Assembly (NCBI GenBank): GCA_029071325.1
Contig: JAIEAP010000006.1
Span: forward strand, 1-34,747
Direction of reading: 5' to 3'
Length of the DNA stretch: 34,747 nt
Origin: Lachnospiraceae bacterium
Lineage (GTDB): Bacteria > Bacillota > Clostridia > Lachnospirales > Lachnospiraceae
In this document: positions 23,089-31,306 of the stretch, piece after piece
How positions within the stretch are numbered: the stretch's first letter is position 1
How the letters are laid out: every line of letters starts with the position of its first letter
Notes under the pieces: generated by a model
Databases searched by the model: none
Told to the model about the DNA's origin: nothing
The model's input: the letters and a program-made list of their open reading frames with translations, nothing else
Position numbers and translations under genes: made by a program

Positions 23089-23193
23089 CGTGAATAAGGT
23101 CGTACAAATTTTTTTTCCGCCAACAGGAATCGGCAAAAAAAATACAGCCCCTGTGCTAAAGTTGTCCTTGAAAAACAGGAAAGGGGCGAAAAA

Positions 23194-24513
23194 ATGATAG
23201 AGATCATTCAGCAAAAGGACAGTGCGGAAAATAGTACGGAGGATAGTCCAAAGGAAGCGGAAGCTAATTGGCAGAGTGTGGAAGGACTTCCGAAGAATTT
23301 CCGGCAGATCGGGTCGCCGGAGGGCAATAAGCGCGTGTACATAGAAGATTATGTTTATACTTATCTGCATCCATCCTTCAGCGGAATACAGGAGCAGAGA
23401 ATCTGTATTCTGGTGGGACAGACGAAAGAGATGGCAGGCTGTCTGTGCATCTATGTGAATGGAGCGCTGGAATTGCAGGAAGTGGCATATGCAGGCAGCG
23501 CCCCGATCCTGAGTGAAGCGGTGAGAGCGGAGATCTGCCTGCAGATGGAACGTTACTTTCCAGGTGATGTGCTGTTGGGCTGGTTTTACGATCAAAAGGG
23601 CGTACCGCCCAAGGTTACGCCAGAGATAGAGCGTGTGTTTAAGAACTTTTTCGGCGGCAATAACAGGATATTATTGCTGTCGGATTCCCTGGAGAGAGAC
23701 GAGACCCTGTTTTTCTACGAGGACGGTGCCATCCGCAAAAAATCGGGTTATTATATTTATTATGAGCGCAATAAAGCAATGCAGGAATATATGATCCGTA
23801 CCAGACAGGATACGCCGGGAGAGATCAAGCCGGAGGAGGTACGGGATGAAGCGCTCAAGAGCTACCGGGAAATGGTGCTGAAAAGAAGCGAGAGCAAAAA
23901 CACTGGCATGCATTCCCTGGTATATGGAACGGGACTTTTGGTGCTGGTAGCCGCCTGTGTCATCGGTGTCAGTATGTTCAATAATTATCAGAAAATGAAA
24001 GATCTGGAAAGTGCCGTGCGGACGCTGCAGCCGGAAGTAGAAAATGTGCAGCCGGAGGAAACGCAAAGTTCTCTGATCATTGAGAATCTGGAGGGCGGCG
24101 TGGAACCGGAGGACACATCTTCGGTACAGGACGTGTCTGCTCAGCCTCAGGGACAGCAGGGAGACGGACAGGAGAATACTGGAAATGACATAGGTGACGG
24201 CAGTGTGGCTTCTCAGGATACGCTGGAAGGCTCCGGAGTTCCGGATCTGCCGGAAGACGGCGGGACCTCTCAGGATTCTGCAAATGGAGGGTCGGATACT
24301 GCCGGTGATGTGCCGGCGTCCGCAGAGCCGGTGCTGACGGCAGAACAGCAGGCGTTGCAGCAGGGCTATTATATCGTCCAGCAGGGGGACAGTCTCAGCG
24401 CCATCAGCAAGCGGCTGTACCAGGATGTCTCTAAGGCAAAGGAAATCTGTGCGGTCAACCAGTTGGAGGACATCGACAGTATATATGAAGGTCAAAAATT
24501 AATACTTCCATAA
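23194..24513 (+). CDS. Membrane LysM protein with MPN/JAB-like cytoplasmic domain
   Basis: A 439-residue protein without signal peptide. Residues about 46-190 resemble an MPN (JAB) fold: RVYIEDYVYTYL, CILVGQTK, LQEVAYAG, AEICLQMERYFPGDVLLGWFY and NRILLLSDSLERDETLFFYEDGAI. At the active-site position the HxH is replaced by FYDQ, so the domain appears inactive. A single transmembrane helix (about 241-262) is followed by an acidic Gln/Glu/Ser/Gly linker (about 270-385) and a C-terminal LysM (391-438: GYYIVQQGDSLSAISKRLYQD). It is probably a tether between cytoplasm and peptidoglycan. Its neighbours are DUF5711 and CvpA genes. The MPN call is pattern recognition. Confidence 0.7.
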   Translation: MIEIIQQKDSAENSTEDSPKEAEANWQSVEGLPKNFRQIGSPEGNKRVYIEDYVYTYLHPSFSGIQEQRICILVGQTKEMAGCLCIYVNGALELQEVAYAGSAPILSEAVRAEICLQMERYFPGDVLLGWFYDQKGVPPKVTPEIERVFKNFFGGNNRILLLSDSLERDETLFFYEDGAIRKKSGYYIYYERNKAMQEYMIRTRQDTPGEIKPEEVRDEALKSYREMVLKRSESKNTGMHSLVYGTGLLVLVAACVIGVSMFNNYQKMKDLESAVRTLQPEVENVQPEETQSSLIIENLEGGVEPEDTSSVQDVSAQPQGQQGDGQENTGNDIGDGSVASQDTLEGSGVPDLPEDGGTSQDSANGGSDTAGDVPASAEPVLTAEQQALQQGYYIVQQGDSLSAISKRLYQDVSKAKEICAVNQLEDIDSIYEGQKLILP

Positions 24514-24581
24514 GAAAAAAGATAGTGCCGAATCTATTATAATAAGCTATAATCTTATAGAGATAAGAGGAGTAAGAGAAC

Positions 24582-25772
24582 ATGGCAGATAAAACGCAGT
24601 TTAGGACCATAGAGAATAGCGAAGAGGAACTCAGCACTAAGATACGAAGGCACCGGCTCAAAATAGTGAAGACCATACTGCTGGTAGCAGGAGTGATCCT
24701 GTTAGCAGCAGTAGGTGTGTTTATGTTCCTGCGCTTAAGAACGTACCAGTCTTATACGGTAAGTAAATCCGTAATCAGAGAGGATTCCACTTCTACGCAT
24801 TTTCTGCCCTATGGGACAGGATTTATCCGCTACAGCAACGACGGCGCCATGTATACGGACGCTATGGGAGAGATGTTCTGGACGCAGACCTATGAAATGC
24901 AGGAGCCCATTGTGGAGCAGAACGGCGACTATGTGGCATTTGCGGATCAGGGCGGAACTTCTGTCTATATCCTCAATAAGTCAGGGCTTCAGGGTGTGGT
25001 AGAAACGCCTATGGCCATTGAGAAGATCAGCGTTGCAGGTCAGGGAACCATAGCGGTTCTGATGGAGAAGGACGGAGCCAATCATATCCGGTTGTATGAC
25101 AAGAACGGCAAAAATCTTGCCGCCGGCGCGCTGCATGTGGAAAACAGCGGATATCCCATGGATCTTGCACTGTGCGAGGACGGGAAAAAGCTTGCGGTGT
25201 CCATGCTGGACGTGACGGAGGGGCAGGTCAGCGCCGTGCTGTATTTTTATAACTTTGGGTCCGTGGGACAGAATGAGATTGATAACTTAGTGGGAACCTA
25301 CAGCTACGAGGGATTGATCATACCGCAGATAGAATTTGTCACCAATGACAGGCTGCTGGCATTCGGCGATTCCAAGATACTGTTTTTTGAGGGAAGCCAG
25401 AGACCGGAGCCGGAATATGAGATCATATTTACCGGACAGATGCGCAGTGTCTTCTTCAACGACAGTTATGTCGGTGTGATTACGAATAATGATGAGAAGG
25501 CTGAGGAGAGCCGTCACATGGAGATATATGATTCCAACGGGAAACGTATTCTGCGCAAGGATTTCTCTATGGATTACGAAAGTGTGGAATTTCTGGAAAA
25601 TGATGAGATATGCATCCGTAATGGAACTGAGATCCTGCTGTACAATACATATGGGGTCAGGAAATTTGCTTATACCTTCGAAACAGCACTCTATGGGGTG
25701 CTGTCCGGTCATACACAGACGGAATACATATTTATTCTGGACGGTCGGACAGACAGAGTCAGGTTGAAATAA
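24582..25772 (+). CDS. DUF5711 protein, membrane-anchored beta-propeller-like
   Basis: A 396-residue protein. An N-terminal cytoplasmic tail of about 28 residues precedes a single transmembrane helix (about 30-50), leaving a large extracellular domain. The domain shows repeating short strands (VEQNGDYVAFADQGGTSVYILN, GTIAVLMEKDGANHIRLYDKNGK and others) consistent with WD40/PQQ-like propeller blades. This matches the DUF5711 family of Lachnospiraceae. It shares the AT-type ribosome site GAGGAG and orientation with the LysM and CvpA genes. No biochemical role is known. Confidence 0.75.
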   Translation: MADKTQFRTIENSEEELSTKIRRHRLKIVKTILLVAGVILLAAVGVFMFLRLRTYQSYTVSKSVIREDSTSTHFLPYGTGFIRYSNDGAMYTDAMGEMFWTQTYEMQEPIVEQNGDYVAFADQGGTSVYILNKSGLQGVVETPMAIEKISVAGQGTIAVLMEKDGANHIRLYDKNGKNLAAGALHVENSGYPMDLALCEDGKKLAVSMLDVTEGQVSAVLYFYNFGSVGQNEIDNLVGTYSYEGLIIPQIEFVTNDRLLAFGDSKILFFEGSQRPEPEYEIIFTGQMRSVFFNDSYVGVITNNDEKAEESRHMEIYDSNGKRILRKDFSMDYESVEFLENDEICIRNGTEILLYNTYGVRKFAYTFETALYGVLSGHTQTEYIFILDGRTDRVRLK

Positions 25773-25797
25773 CAGATAAAAGGGCAGGATGGAAGAG

Positions 25798-26508
25798 ATG
25801 AACTGGTTGTTGATATGTGTGATCGGAATACTGGCGGCATGCGCCGTAGAAGGCTGTTATAAAGGATTTGTCAGGAGCGTGTTCTCGCTGCTTGCCATGG
25901 TTGTTACACTGGTATTTGTAACGGTGGCAACACCGTACCTGACTACATATCTGGAAGCAAATACCACCTGGGATGAGACGATCACGGAGAAATGTCTGGA
26001 GCATGTGCGGCAGACGTCGGAAGAGAAAGTAAATGAACAGATAGAAGAACAGGTACAGCAGCAGGGAGATGCGGCTGGAGAGGCCGGCATTTTTCTTCCC
26101 GAACAATGGATGGACCGGCTGGCGGACAGCGGCAGTAATGTTGTCAATGATATCATAGAGCAGAGCGGTATCCAGGAGACCATTGCCCGGGAACTGGCAC
26201 ATTTTATTATGACGGGTATCTCCTTTTTTATTGCCTTGATTTTCATTTCGTTGGTACTGCATCTGATCATCCGGGCGCTGGATATTGTGACGAAGCTGCC
26301 GGTCATTAAGCATGTGAACCGCACGCTGGGGCTTGTGGCTGGGTTATTCAAAGGACTTCTGGCGGTGTGGGTGTTGATGTATCTCATCAGTCTGATGTGT
26401 ACCAGTGAGTTTGGTATGGTATTGATAGATTATATCCACCGCAGCCGTCTGCTGACACTGTTATATGAACATAATGTGCTGATGCGCATTGTGATGGCTG
26501 TTTTCTGA
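25798..26508 (+). CDS. CvpA-family membrane protein
   Basis: About 236 residues. CvpA-like features are the N-terminal helix ICVIGILAACAVEGCYKGFVRSVFSLLAMVVTLVFVTVATPYLTTYL and C-terminal helices ending with HVNRTLGLVAGLFKGLLAVWVLMYLI. The middle carries an extracytoplasmic, Glu/Gln-rich insertion (about 50-120). CvpA proteins take part in envelope homeostasis and colicin V production in E. coli. A Met three codons upstream (25789) is possible, but GGGCAGG is better spaced for 25798. Confidence 0.82.
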   Translation: MNWLLICVIGILAACAVEGCYKGFVRSVFSLLAMVVTLVFVTVATPYLTTYLEANTTWDETITEKCLEHVRQTSEEKVNEQIEEQVQQQGDAAGEAGIFLPEQWMDRLADSGSNVVNDIIEQSGIQETIARELAHFIMTGISFFIALIFISLVLHLIIRALDIVTKLPVIKHVNRTLGLVAGLFKGLLAVWVLMYLISLMCTSEFGMVLIDYIHRSRLLTLLYEHNVLMRIVMAVF

Positions 26509-26544
26509 ACGTTTTACAGCGAAAAATGGGCGGTTCACAGCAAT

Positions 26545-26584
26545 TTACATATCGAAACCGGAAACGGTATCCGATATCATGTAA
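26545..26584. promoter_or_regulatory. Long imperfect inverted repeat before the LytTR operon
   Basis: TTACAT-ATCG-AA-ACCG-GAAA-CGGT-ATC-CGAT-ATC-ATGTAA is an extended interrupted palindrome with three paired blocks per arm, 28 bp before the regulator start. It has no T run, so it is more likely an operator or leader structure than a terminator. Confidence 0.5.
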
Positions 26585-26611
26585 CAGTTCAGATAATAAG
26601 GATGTGAAATT

Positions 26612-27346
26612 GTGCGGATTGGGATATGTGATGATCAGAGGGAAGTCTGTGAACTGATAGCAGATAAAGTAAAGAAGCAGTATCCAAATGAAACGATCGT
26701 CCAGTATGAAACGGGAAGGGAAGTAATGGAAGATACGGCCTTGCCGGATATTTTATTTCTTGATATACAGATGCCCGGCATGGACGGGATGGAGACGGCG
26801 AGAGAGCTGCGCAAAAGGAATCAGACGCTTATCATTATATTCGTGACGGCGATAGAGGATTATGTGTTTCAGGCATTTGACGTAGGCGCGTTTCATTATC
26901 TGGTCAAGCCCTTCACGGATGAGAAGTTCCGGGAGATATTGCAGAATGCAGTCCGGCTGTATACAGACAGAGGGAAGGAAACTGCCGGAAGGGGGCAAGG
27001 GGAGGCTGCCAGTATCATTGTAACCTCGGGAGGCAAGCATATTACGGTCCGGTTGGAAGACATCGTATATGCAGAGGTATTTGACCGGAAGGTGATGCTG
27101 CATACTCTGGATTCGGATATTGAATATTACGGGAAGATGAAAGACCTGGAAAAGAAGGCGGGAGATGGATTTTATCGCCCGCACAGAGCCTATCTTGTTA
27201 ATTTCAGATATATCAGAAAATACGATGCCGCTACCATTTATCTGGAAAAAGGACAGGCACTCATGGCAAAACAGAATTATCAGGAGTTTGTAAAGCGTTA
27301 TTTGCGGTATAACCAGGGTCAGGGAGGCGGCAGGGATGGGGTCTGA
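26612..27346 (+). CDS. LytTR-type response regulator (AgrA-like)
   Basis: A 244-residue regulator with a GTG start. The receiver domain (1-120) has the acidic pair in ICDDQ, the phosphoacceptor in ILFLDIQMPGMDGM and the switch Lys in YLVKPF. The LytTR DNA-binding domain (about 140-240) includes EDIVYAEVFDRKVMLHTLDSDIEYYGKM and FYRPHRAYLVNFRYI. LytTR proteins bind tandem short repeats and control virulence, bacteriocin or envelope genes. It overlaps the kinase gene by 11 bp. No AgrB/AgrD-type peptide genes are nearby. Confidence 0.9.
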   Translation: MRIGICDDQREVCELIADKVKKQYPNETIVQYETGREVMEDTALPDILFLDIQMPGMDGMETARELRKRNQTLIIIFVTAIEDYVFQAFDVGAFHYLVKPFTDEKFREILQNAVRLYTDRGKETAGRGQGEAASIIVTSGGKHITVRLEDIVYAEVFDRKVMLHTLDSDIEYYGKMKDLEKKAGDGFYRPHRAYLVNFRYIRKYDAATIYLEKGQALMAKQNYQEFVKRYLRYNQGQGGGRDGV

Positions 27347-28694
27347 TGTAGAAGCGCTGGGGGAGGCTTCCATCCAGTTGTTTGTGATAGTGCGTCTGCT
27401 GATTTTAGGATATTGCATCTTCTATTTTGCAAGACCGTTCCTGTTAAATAAGAAGAAGGCATTTTGGATCGGAATTGCTTATAGTGCAGCCATGATCAGT
27501 TTGTATTTTATTCCGCCGGTTTTTGACGACGGTTTTGCGGCTTATGGAGCCGGGCTTTTAGCCGCGCTTTTTGTCATGTGCAGGATTGACCGGAGAAATT
27601 ACCGTCAGAAAATATTTATTACGGTAACTTTTGGGATTCTTCGATGGCTGATTCTTTCTATTAATAATATTTTTTACAACGTATTTTATTGGTGGGTTCT
27701 TGACAGGGAGGAAATAGAGTTATATCCCTGGAGGAATTTTGTCGCGTTTATCTTGCTGTGCATTCTGGACTGCGTATTGGAGTATACGCTTATGATGCTG
27801 GTGATACGCTGTATTCAGAAAGCATATCTCTATAAGAGACAGGAAATGAGCACGAAAGAACTGCTCATGCTGCTCATACCTTCTGTGGCAGGAATTACGC
27901 AATATTGGCTGATGCGTAGTTATAAAAGCAGGGGGCAAAAGGAATTTCAGATTTATGACGGGCTAGTGGCGGTACATTACATTATACTGGTCCTTGTGAT
28001 CGTGGTGGTTATCTGGTTGTTTCAGAATATCCGGGCAAGGCAGGAGGAAAAGCTGCAGAACGAACTGTTTGCCGCGCAGATAGAAAGCATGAAACACCAC
28101 ATAGGACAGGTAGAGGCTCTGTATCGGGATATCCGGGGTATCCGGCACGATATGACGAATCATATCCTGACTCTGGAAAGGCTTTGTGAGGGAAATGCGT
28201 TAGAGGAAGCAAAAGTCTATGTGTCAGATTTGAAGAGAGAGCTTTCGGAAGCGGCAGGAGAGATCAGGAGCGGAAATCCTGTGACCGATGTCATCCTGCA
28301 GGAGCAGAAACGCGAGGCAGAGAGAAAAAACATCACATTTCATTCTGACTTTCATTATCCCATGGGCACGAAGATGAACGCGTTTGATATCAGCGTGATA
28401 TTGAATAACGCTTTGCAGAATGCTATGGAGCATGCGGAGCATGAGAAAGAAGGCAGTGTCTCTATACGTTCATACCGCAGCGGTAATGCATATATGATAG
28501 AAATATGCAACAGCTTTTCCGGGGATCTGCAATGGGATACGGAAAGCGGGCTACCCCTTACATCCAAAAGGAGTGCCGGTCACGGGTGCGGGCTTGTAAA
28601 TATCCGTAAGGCCGCAGGAAAATACTTTGGAGACATTGACATTGCGTTAAAAGACGGGAAATTCTGTCTCAGCGTCATGTTGATGCTGGAATAA
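27336..28694 (+). CDS. GHKL sensor histidine kinase (AgrC-like)
   Basis: A 452-residue protein. About six to seven N-terminal transmembrane helices (1-230) precede a coiled segment, then the phospho-acceptor in RGIRHDMTNHILTLERL. The GHKL ATPase domain has ILNNALQNAMEHAE, and the G-box reads GHGCGLVNIRKAAGKYFGD. It pairs with the upstream LytTR regulator. The polytopic sensor suggests a small extracellular peptide or membrane signal. A bidirectional terminator follows. Confidence 0.88.
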   Translation: MGSDVEALGEASIQLFVIVRLLILGYCIFYFARPFLLNKKKAFWIGIAYSAAMISLYFIPPVFDDGFAAYGAGLLAALFVMCRIDRRNYRQKIFITVTFGILRWLILSINNIFYNVFYWWVLDREEIELYPWRNFVAFILLCILDCVLEYTLMMLVIRCIQKAYLYKRQEMSTKELLMLLIPSVAGITQYWLMRSYKSRGQKEFQIYDGLVAVHYIILVLVIVVVIWLFQNIRARQEEKLQNELFAAQIESMKHHIGQVEALYRDIRGIRHDMTNHILTLERLCEGNALEEAKVYVSDLKRELSEAAGEIRSGNPVTDVILQEQKREAERKNITFHSDFHYPMGTKMNAFDISVILNNALQNAMEHAEHEKEGSVSIRSYRSGNAYMIEICNSFSGDLQWDTESGLPLTSKRSAGHGCGLVNIRKAAGKYFGDIDIALKDGKFCLSVMLMLE

Positions 28695-28705
28695 GAACAA
28701 TCCTA

Positions 28706-28740
28706 TTTACGGAGAGGAGGACAGCCCCCCTCTCCGTAAA
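28706..28740. terminator. Bidirectional terminator between convergent genes
   Basis: TTTACGGAGAGG (28706-28717) and CCTCTCCGTAAA (28729-28740) form a perfect 12-bp stem. It ends the kinase operon and the convergent MerR gene. Confidence 0.75.
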
Positions 28741-28741
28741 A

Positions 28742-29470
28742 TTATCTGCTGCAGTAATCGGCGATTGCTGCCGAGACAAATTCCGCGCAGCCGTCGCCGG
28801 CTTCCCGGTTGATGTTTTCTGTAAACTCGCCTCCCGAGCCGTACATTTCGCCGAGCCCTGCCAGGATCTCTTTTGTGCAGTTATAATAGTTCTGGGTAAT
28901 GTAATCCTGCAATTTCTTAACCTGTGACTGCACTTTTTCGCTTGTAGGCTCGGAATCCATTATGTCGCCAAATTCCACAAAAATTGTCATAAGTCCCTGA
29001 GCGATCAGATTCTCTTCTTCGATGCTGCGGTTTGTTGTCTTTTGCTCAAATTCTTTGTATGCGTCAGAATTTCCCCACTGCTCTTTTGCCCGGGCGGTAT
29101 ACTCGTCAATTTTCTTCGTATCAAATGCTGTAAAGTCCATATGATCTACTCCTTTCATTTTCAATCCACGAGCAAATATGATCAAATTTTCCAAATGCTC
29201 CTTTTTCAGCGTCAGCAATTCGATCTGCTGGGTCAGGGCGGCATTTTGGTCAAAGGAATCCGAGTCGAGGATTCGGCCGATGTCCTTTAGTGAAAACTCT
29301 AATTCCCGAAACAGTAAAATCTGCTGCAAACGTTCCAGCGCCTGATCGTCATACAGCCGGTAACCAGATTGCGAGATATCGGATGGACGGAGTAATCCGA
29401 TCTTATCATAGTGGTGCAGAGCGCGTATACTCACTCCTGTCAGCTTACTGACTTCATTTACTGTCATCAT
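28742..29470 (-). CDS. MerR-family regulator with TipAS-like effector domain
   Basis: A 242-residue protein. Residues 1-70 are a MerR winged helix (MMTVNEVSKLTGVSIRALHHYDKIGLLRPS, SGYRLYDDQALERLQQILLFRELEFSLKDI), followed by a coiled coil (about 75-105). The rest (about 120-242) is alpha-helical with the TipAS pattern (EQWGNSDAYKEFEQKT, EFGDIMDS, YYNCTKEILAGLGEMYGSGGEFTENINREAGDGCAEFVSAAI). TipAS domains sequester thiopeptide or other antibiotics. The promoter is of MerR type, implying autoregulation. No obvious target gene is adjacent. Confidence 0.88.
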   Translation of the reverse strand: MMTVNEVSKLTGVSIRALHHYDKIGLLRPSDISQSGYRLYDDQALERLQQILLFRELEFSLKDIGRILDSDSFDQNAALTQQIELLTLKKEHLENLIIFARGLKMKGVDHMDFTAFDTKKIDEYTARAKEQWGNSDAYKEFEQKTTNRSIEEENLIAQGLMTIFVEFGDIMDSEPTSEKVQSQVKKLQDYITQNYYNCTKEILAGLGEMYGSGGEFTENINREAGDGCAEFVSAAIADYCSR

Positions 29471-29495
29471 ATGATCTACCTCCTCGTGTAATCAT

Positions 29496-29526
29496 AGCAT
29501 AAGCCATGACGTTGTGTCAGGGTCAA
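29496..29526 (-). promoter_or_regulatory. MerR-type promoter with 19-bp spacer and dyad
   Basis: On the minus strand TTGACC (29521-29526) and TATGCT (29496-29501) are spaced 19 bp. The spacer contains the dyad TGACACAACGTCA (29507-29519 on the plus strand reads TGACGTTGTGTCA). Overlong spacers that need DNA untwisting are characteristic of MerR-family promoters. Confidence 0.8.
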
Positions 29527-29695
29527 GAACATTTTTAACAAGAGGTTCACAGCAGAAAAAAGCCGTTCCACTGCATGGCGGTTCATTTCGTAATTCAGAG
29601 CTCCGAAAAAACCAATGAAGAAAAATACAGGGATGTAGCAATCTGAGGACATACGCCAAAGAGCCCTCGGATGATGCGGAAAGGAGACTACAATT
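29527..29695. other. Intergenic region before the FlxA-like gene
   Basis: This region separates the divergent MerR and FlxA-like genes. Apart from AAAGGAG just before the FlxA-like start, no sigma-A promoter with good hexamers and no sigma-D type site is convincing. A short imperfect repeat (GCCGTTCCACTGCATGGCGGTTC, around 29562-29584) is the only structure seen. Confidence 0.4.
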
Positions 29696-30448
29696 ATGAT
29701 GACAATAGGTAGTGCAACAGGCGCAGCCGGCGGGACGCAGGCGGGATATTCCGGTATGAATATACAGGCGGATGCTGTCAGCAAAGATCTTCAGCGCCAG
29801 ATTGCCAATGCGCAGAAGAAAATGCAGGAGCTTTCTTCCAATGAAGATATGACAATGGAAGAGAAAATGAAGAAAAGACAGGAGATCCAGCAGGAGATCG
29901 CTAATCTGAACCAGCAGTTAAGGCAGCATCAGATGGAGCAGCGCAGGGAACAGCGGTCGGAAGGAGCCTCTATGGATGATATGCTGGGAGGCAGTCATAA
30001 AACAGGCGACTCACAGCAAAGCGGCAAGAAGAGCGGGTTGTCACAAGGTAGTATGCAGGCAATGATTTCCGCAGAATCTTCCATGAAGCAGGCACAGGTA
30101 CAGGGAAGTATGGCTGTGAAGATGGAAGGCCGGGCAGGAGTGCTGGAGGGTGAGATCAAGATGGATGCAGGCAGAGGACAGAGCACGGCGGACAAGGAGG
30201 CAGAGCTGGCGGACGTAAAAGAGAAGTCTCAGGCAGCGACGAACGCTCAGATATCTGCGCTTGCTGATGCCAACAAAACAATGAAAGAATCCGCAGAGGA
30301 AGAGAGGGCAGCAGGAGAGGTATCGGAAGATCCGAAGGATACTTCGGAGGATACAGTTTCGGTCGGGGAAGCCAGAGAAACGTCCGGTGCGCAATCATCT
30401 CCAGCACCGCAGAGTGCCGCTTATACATCAGTAGATATTCGCTTATAG
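29696..30448 (+). CDS. FlxA-like protein
   Basis: A 250-residue protein without signal peptide. Residues about 28-85 are the FlxA-like core: VSKDLQRQIANAQKKMQEL, a middle segment MTMEEKMKKRQEIQQEI and NLNQQLRQHQMEQRREQ. The rest is Met/Gln/Ala/Ser-rich and acidic, probably helical or disordered. FlxA is a flagellar class-3 gene in E. coli with unclear role; Firmicutes homologues are widespread and uncharacterised. The FliD-like gene starts 12 bp later with AGGAGG, so the two form an operon. Confidence 0.75.
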   Translation: MMTIGSATGAAGGTQAGYSGMNIQADAVSKDLQRQIANAQKKMQELSSNEDMTMEEKMKKRQEIQQEIANLNQQLRQHQMEQRREQRSEGASMDDMLGGSHKTGDSQQSGKKSGLSQGSMQAMISAESSMKQAQVQGSMAVKMEGRAGVLEGEIKMDAGRGQSTADKEAELADVKEKSQAATNAQISALADANKTMKESAEEERAAGEVSEDPKDTSEDTVSVGEARETSGAQSSPAPQSAAYTSVDIRL

Positions 30449-30460
30449 GAGGTGAAACAT

Positions 30461-31216
30461 ATGTCAGAGATTAACAGCTTTAGTGATTATGGCAGTAAAT
30501 ATAACACCAACGTGGATTACTCCACACTATTCGGAGAGACAGAAGTGTCGTCTAACAGCAGTCCCTCCTTCAGTCTTTCTGATTATGCTTCCATTAAAAA
30601 CGGAAGCTACGGCAAACTGATGAAGGCATACTATGCAAAGCAGGATGCCGAGAAAAAAGCCGGAAACCAGGATAGTTCGCAGAGACTGACCTTGATCAGA
30701 TCCGGCGCAGATGCATTAAAAAAGTCGGCACAAGCTCTGGGTAAGGACTCTCTGTGGGAAAAGAAAAAGATCAAAAAGAAGGATGAGGTTACCGGAGAAG
30801 AGACAGAAGTGGAGGATTACGACTGGGAAGCCATCACCAAAGCAGTCAAATCCTTTGTGGACAATTATAATGACGTTGTCAAAAAGACGGGGGAGTCCAA
30901 CACGAAGGATGTACTTCGCAACGCTATGTGGATGACGGGTATGACAGATAAGACCAGTAGTCTATTGGAGAAGGTTGGAATTACCATAGGCAAAGGAAAT
31001 GAGCTGGAGCTGGATGAAGATGTCCTAAAGGAAACCAGTATAAGCTATCTGAAGGCTGTGTTCTACGGCGGGAGTTCCTTTGCAGGCAAGGTGGCACAGA
31101 AGGCGGCGGGTATTTCAAACGCGGCGGCCAGGACGGGAACTACCTATACAAATAACGGTAAATATTCGGATACATTATCATCTCTGGCATCCAAGAAGAT
31201 AGATGAGGAGGCATAA
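30461..31216 (+). CDS. Hook-associated/FliD C-terminus-like protein
   Basis: A 251-residue protein with no signal peptide or transmembrane helix. The segment AVKSFVDNYNDVVKKTGESNTKDVLRNAMWMTGMTDKTSSLLEKVGITIGKGNELELDEDVLKE resembles the FliD C-terminal region, which has the order FVxxYNxV, LxxxGI and LxxDExxLK. The start at 30461 follows AGGAGGTGAAACAT; a GTG 9 bases earlier is inside the ribosome site. It could be an assembly or cap-like protein exported by an unknown route. No flagellar genes occur in this window. Confidence 0.6.
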   Translation: MSEINSFSDYGSKYNTNVDYSTLFGETEVSSNSSPSFSLSDYASIKNGSYGKLMKAYYAKQDAEKKAGNQDSSQRLTLIRSGADALKKSAQALGKDSLWEKKKIKKKDEVTGEETEVEDYDWEAITKAVKSFVDNYNDVVKKTGESNTKDVLRNAMWMTGMTDKTSSLLEKVGITIGKGNELELDEDVLKETSISYLKAVFYGGSSFAGKVAQKAAGISNAAARTGTTYTNNGKYSDTLSSLASKKIDEEA

Positions 31217-31265
31217 AAGCCGGAGCTATCTTATGCCGGACGGTCACAGGAAATAGCAAAAAAAG

Positions 31266-31306
31266 AAAAAGTGGCATGGCAGCACAGGCTGTCATGTCAC
31301 TTTTTT
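31266..31306. terminator. Bidirectional terminator
   Basis: AAAAAGTGGCATGGCAGC and GCTGTCATGTCACTTTTTT pair through a stem with three G-T wobbles and an ACAG loop. It serves the FliD-like gene and, on the minus strand, the Spx/ArsC-like gene whose last codons it overlaps. Confidence 0.8.

Noticed and set aside
26530-26592. LytTR tandem binding sites (CGGTTCACA and ACAGTTCAG)
   Set aside because: The two similar elements are about 54 bp apart instead of roughly 21 bp, and each matches only weakly.
26612-28694. Agr-type quorum-sensing system
   Set aside because: Regulator and kinase fit, but no AgrB protease or AgrD precursor peptide is found on either side.
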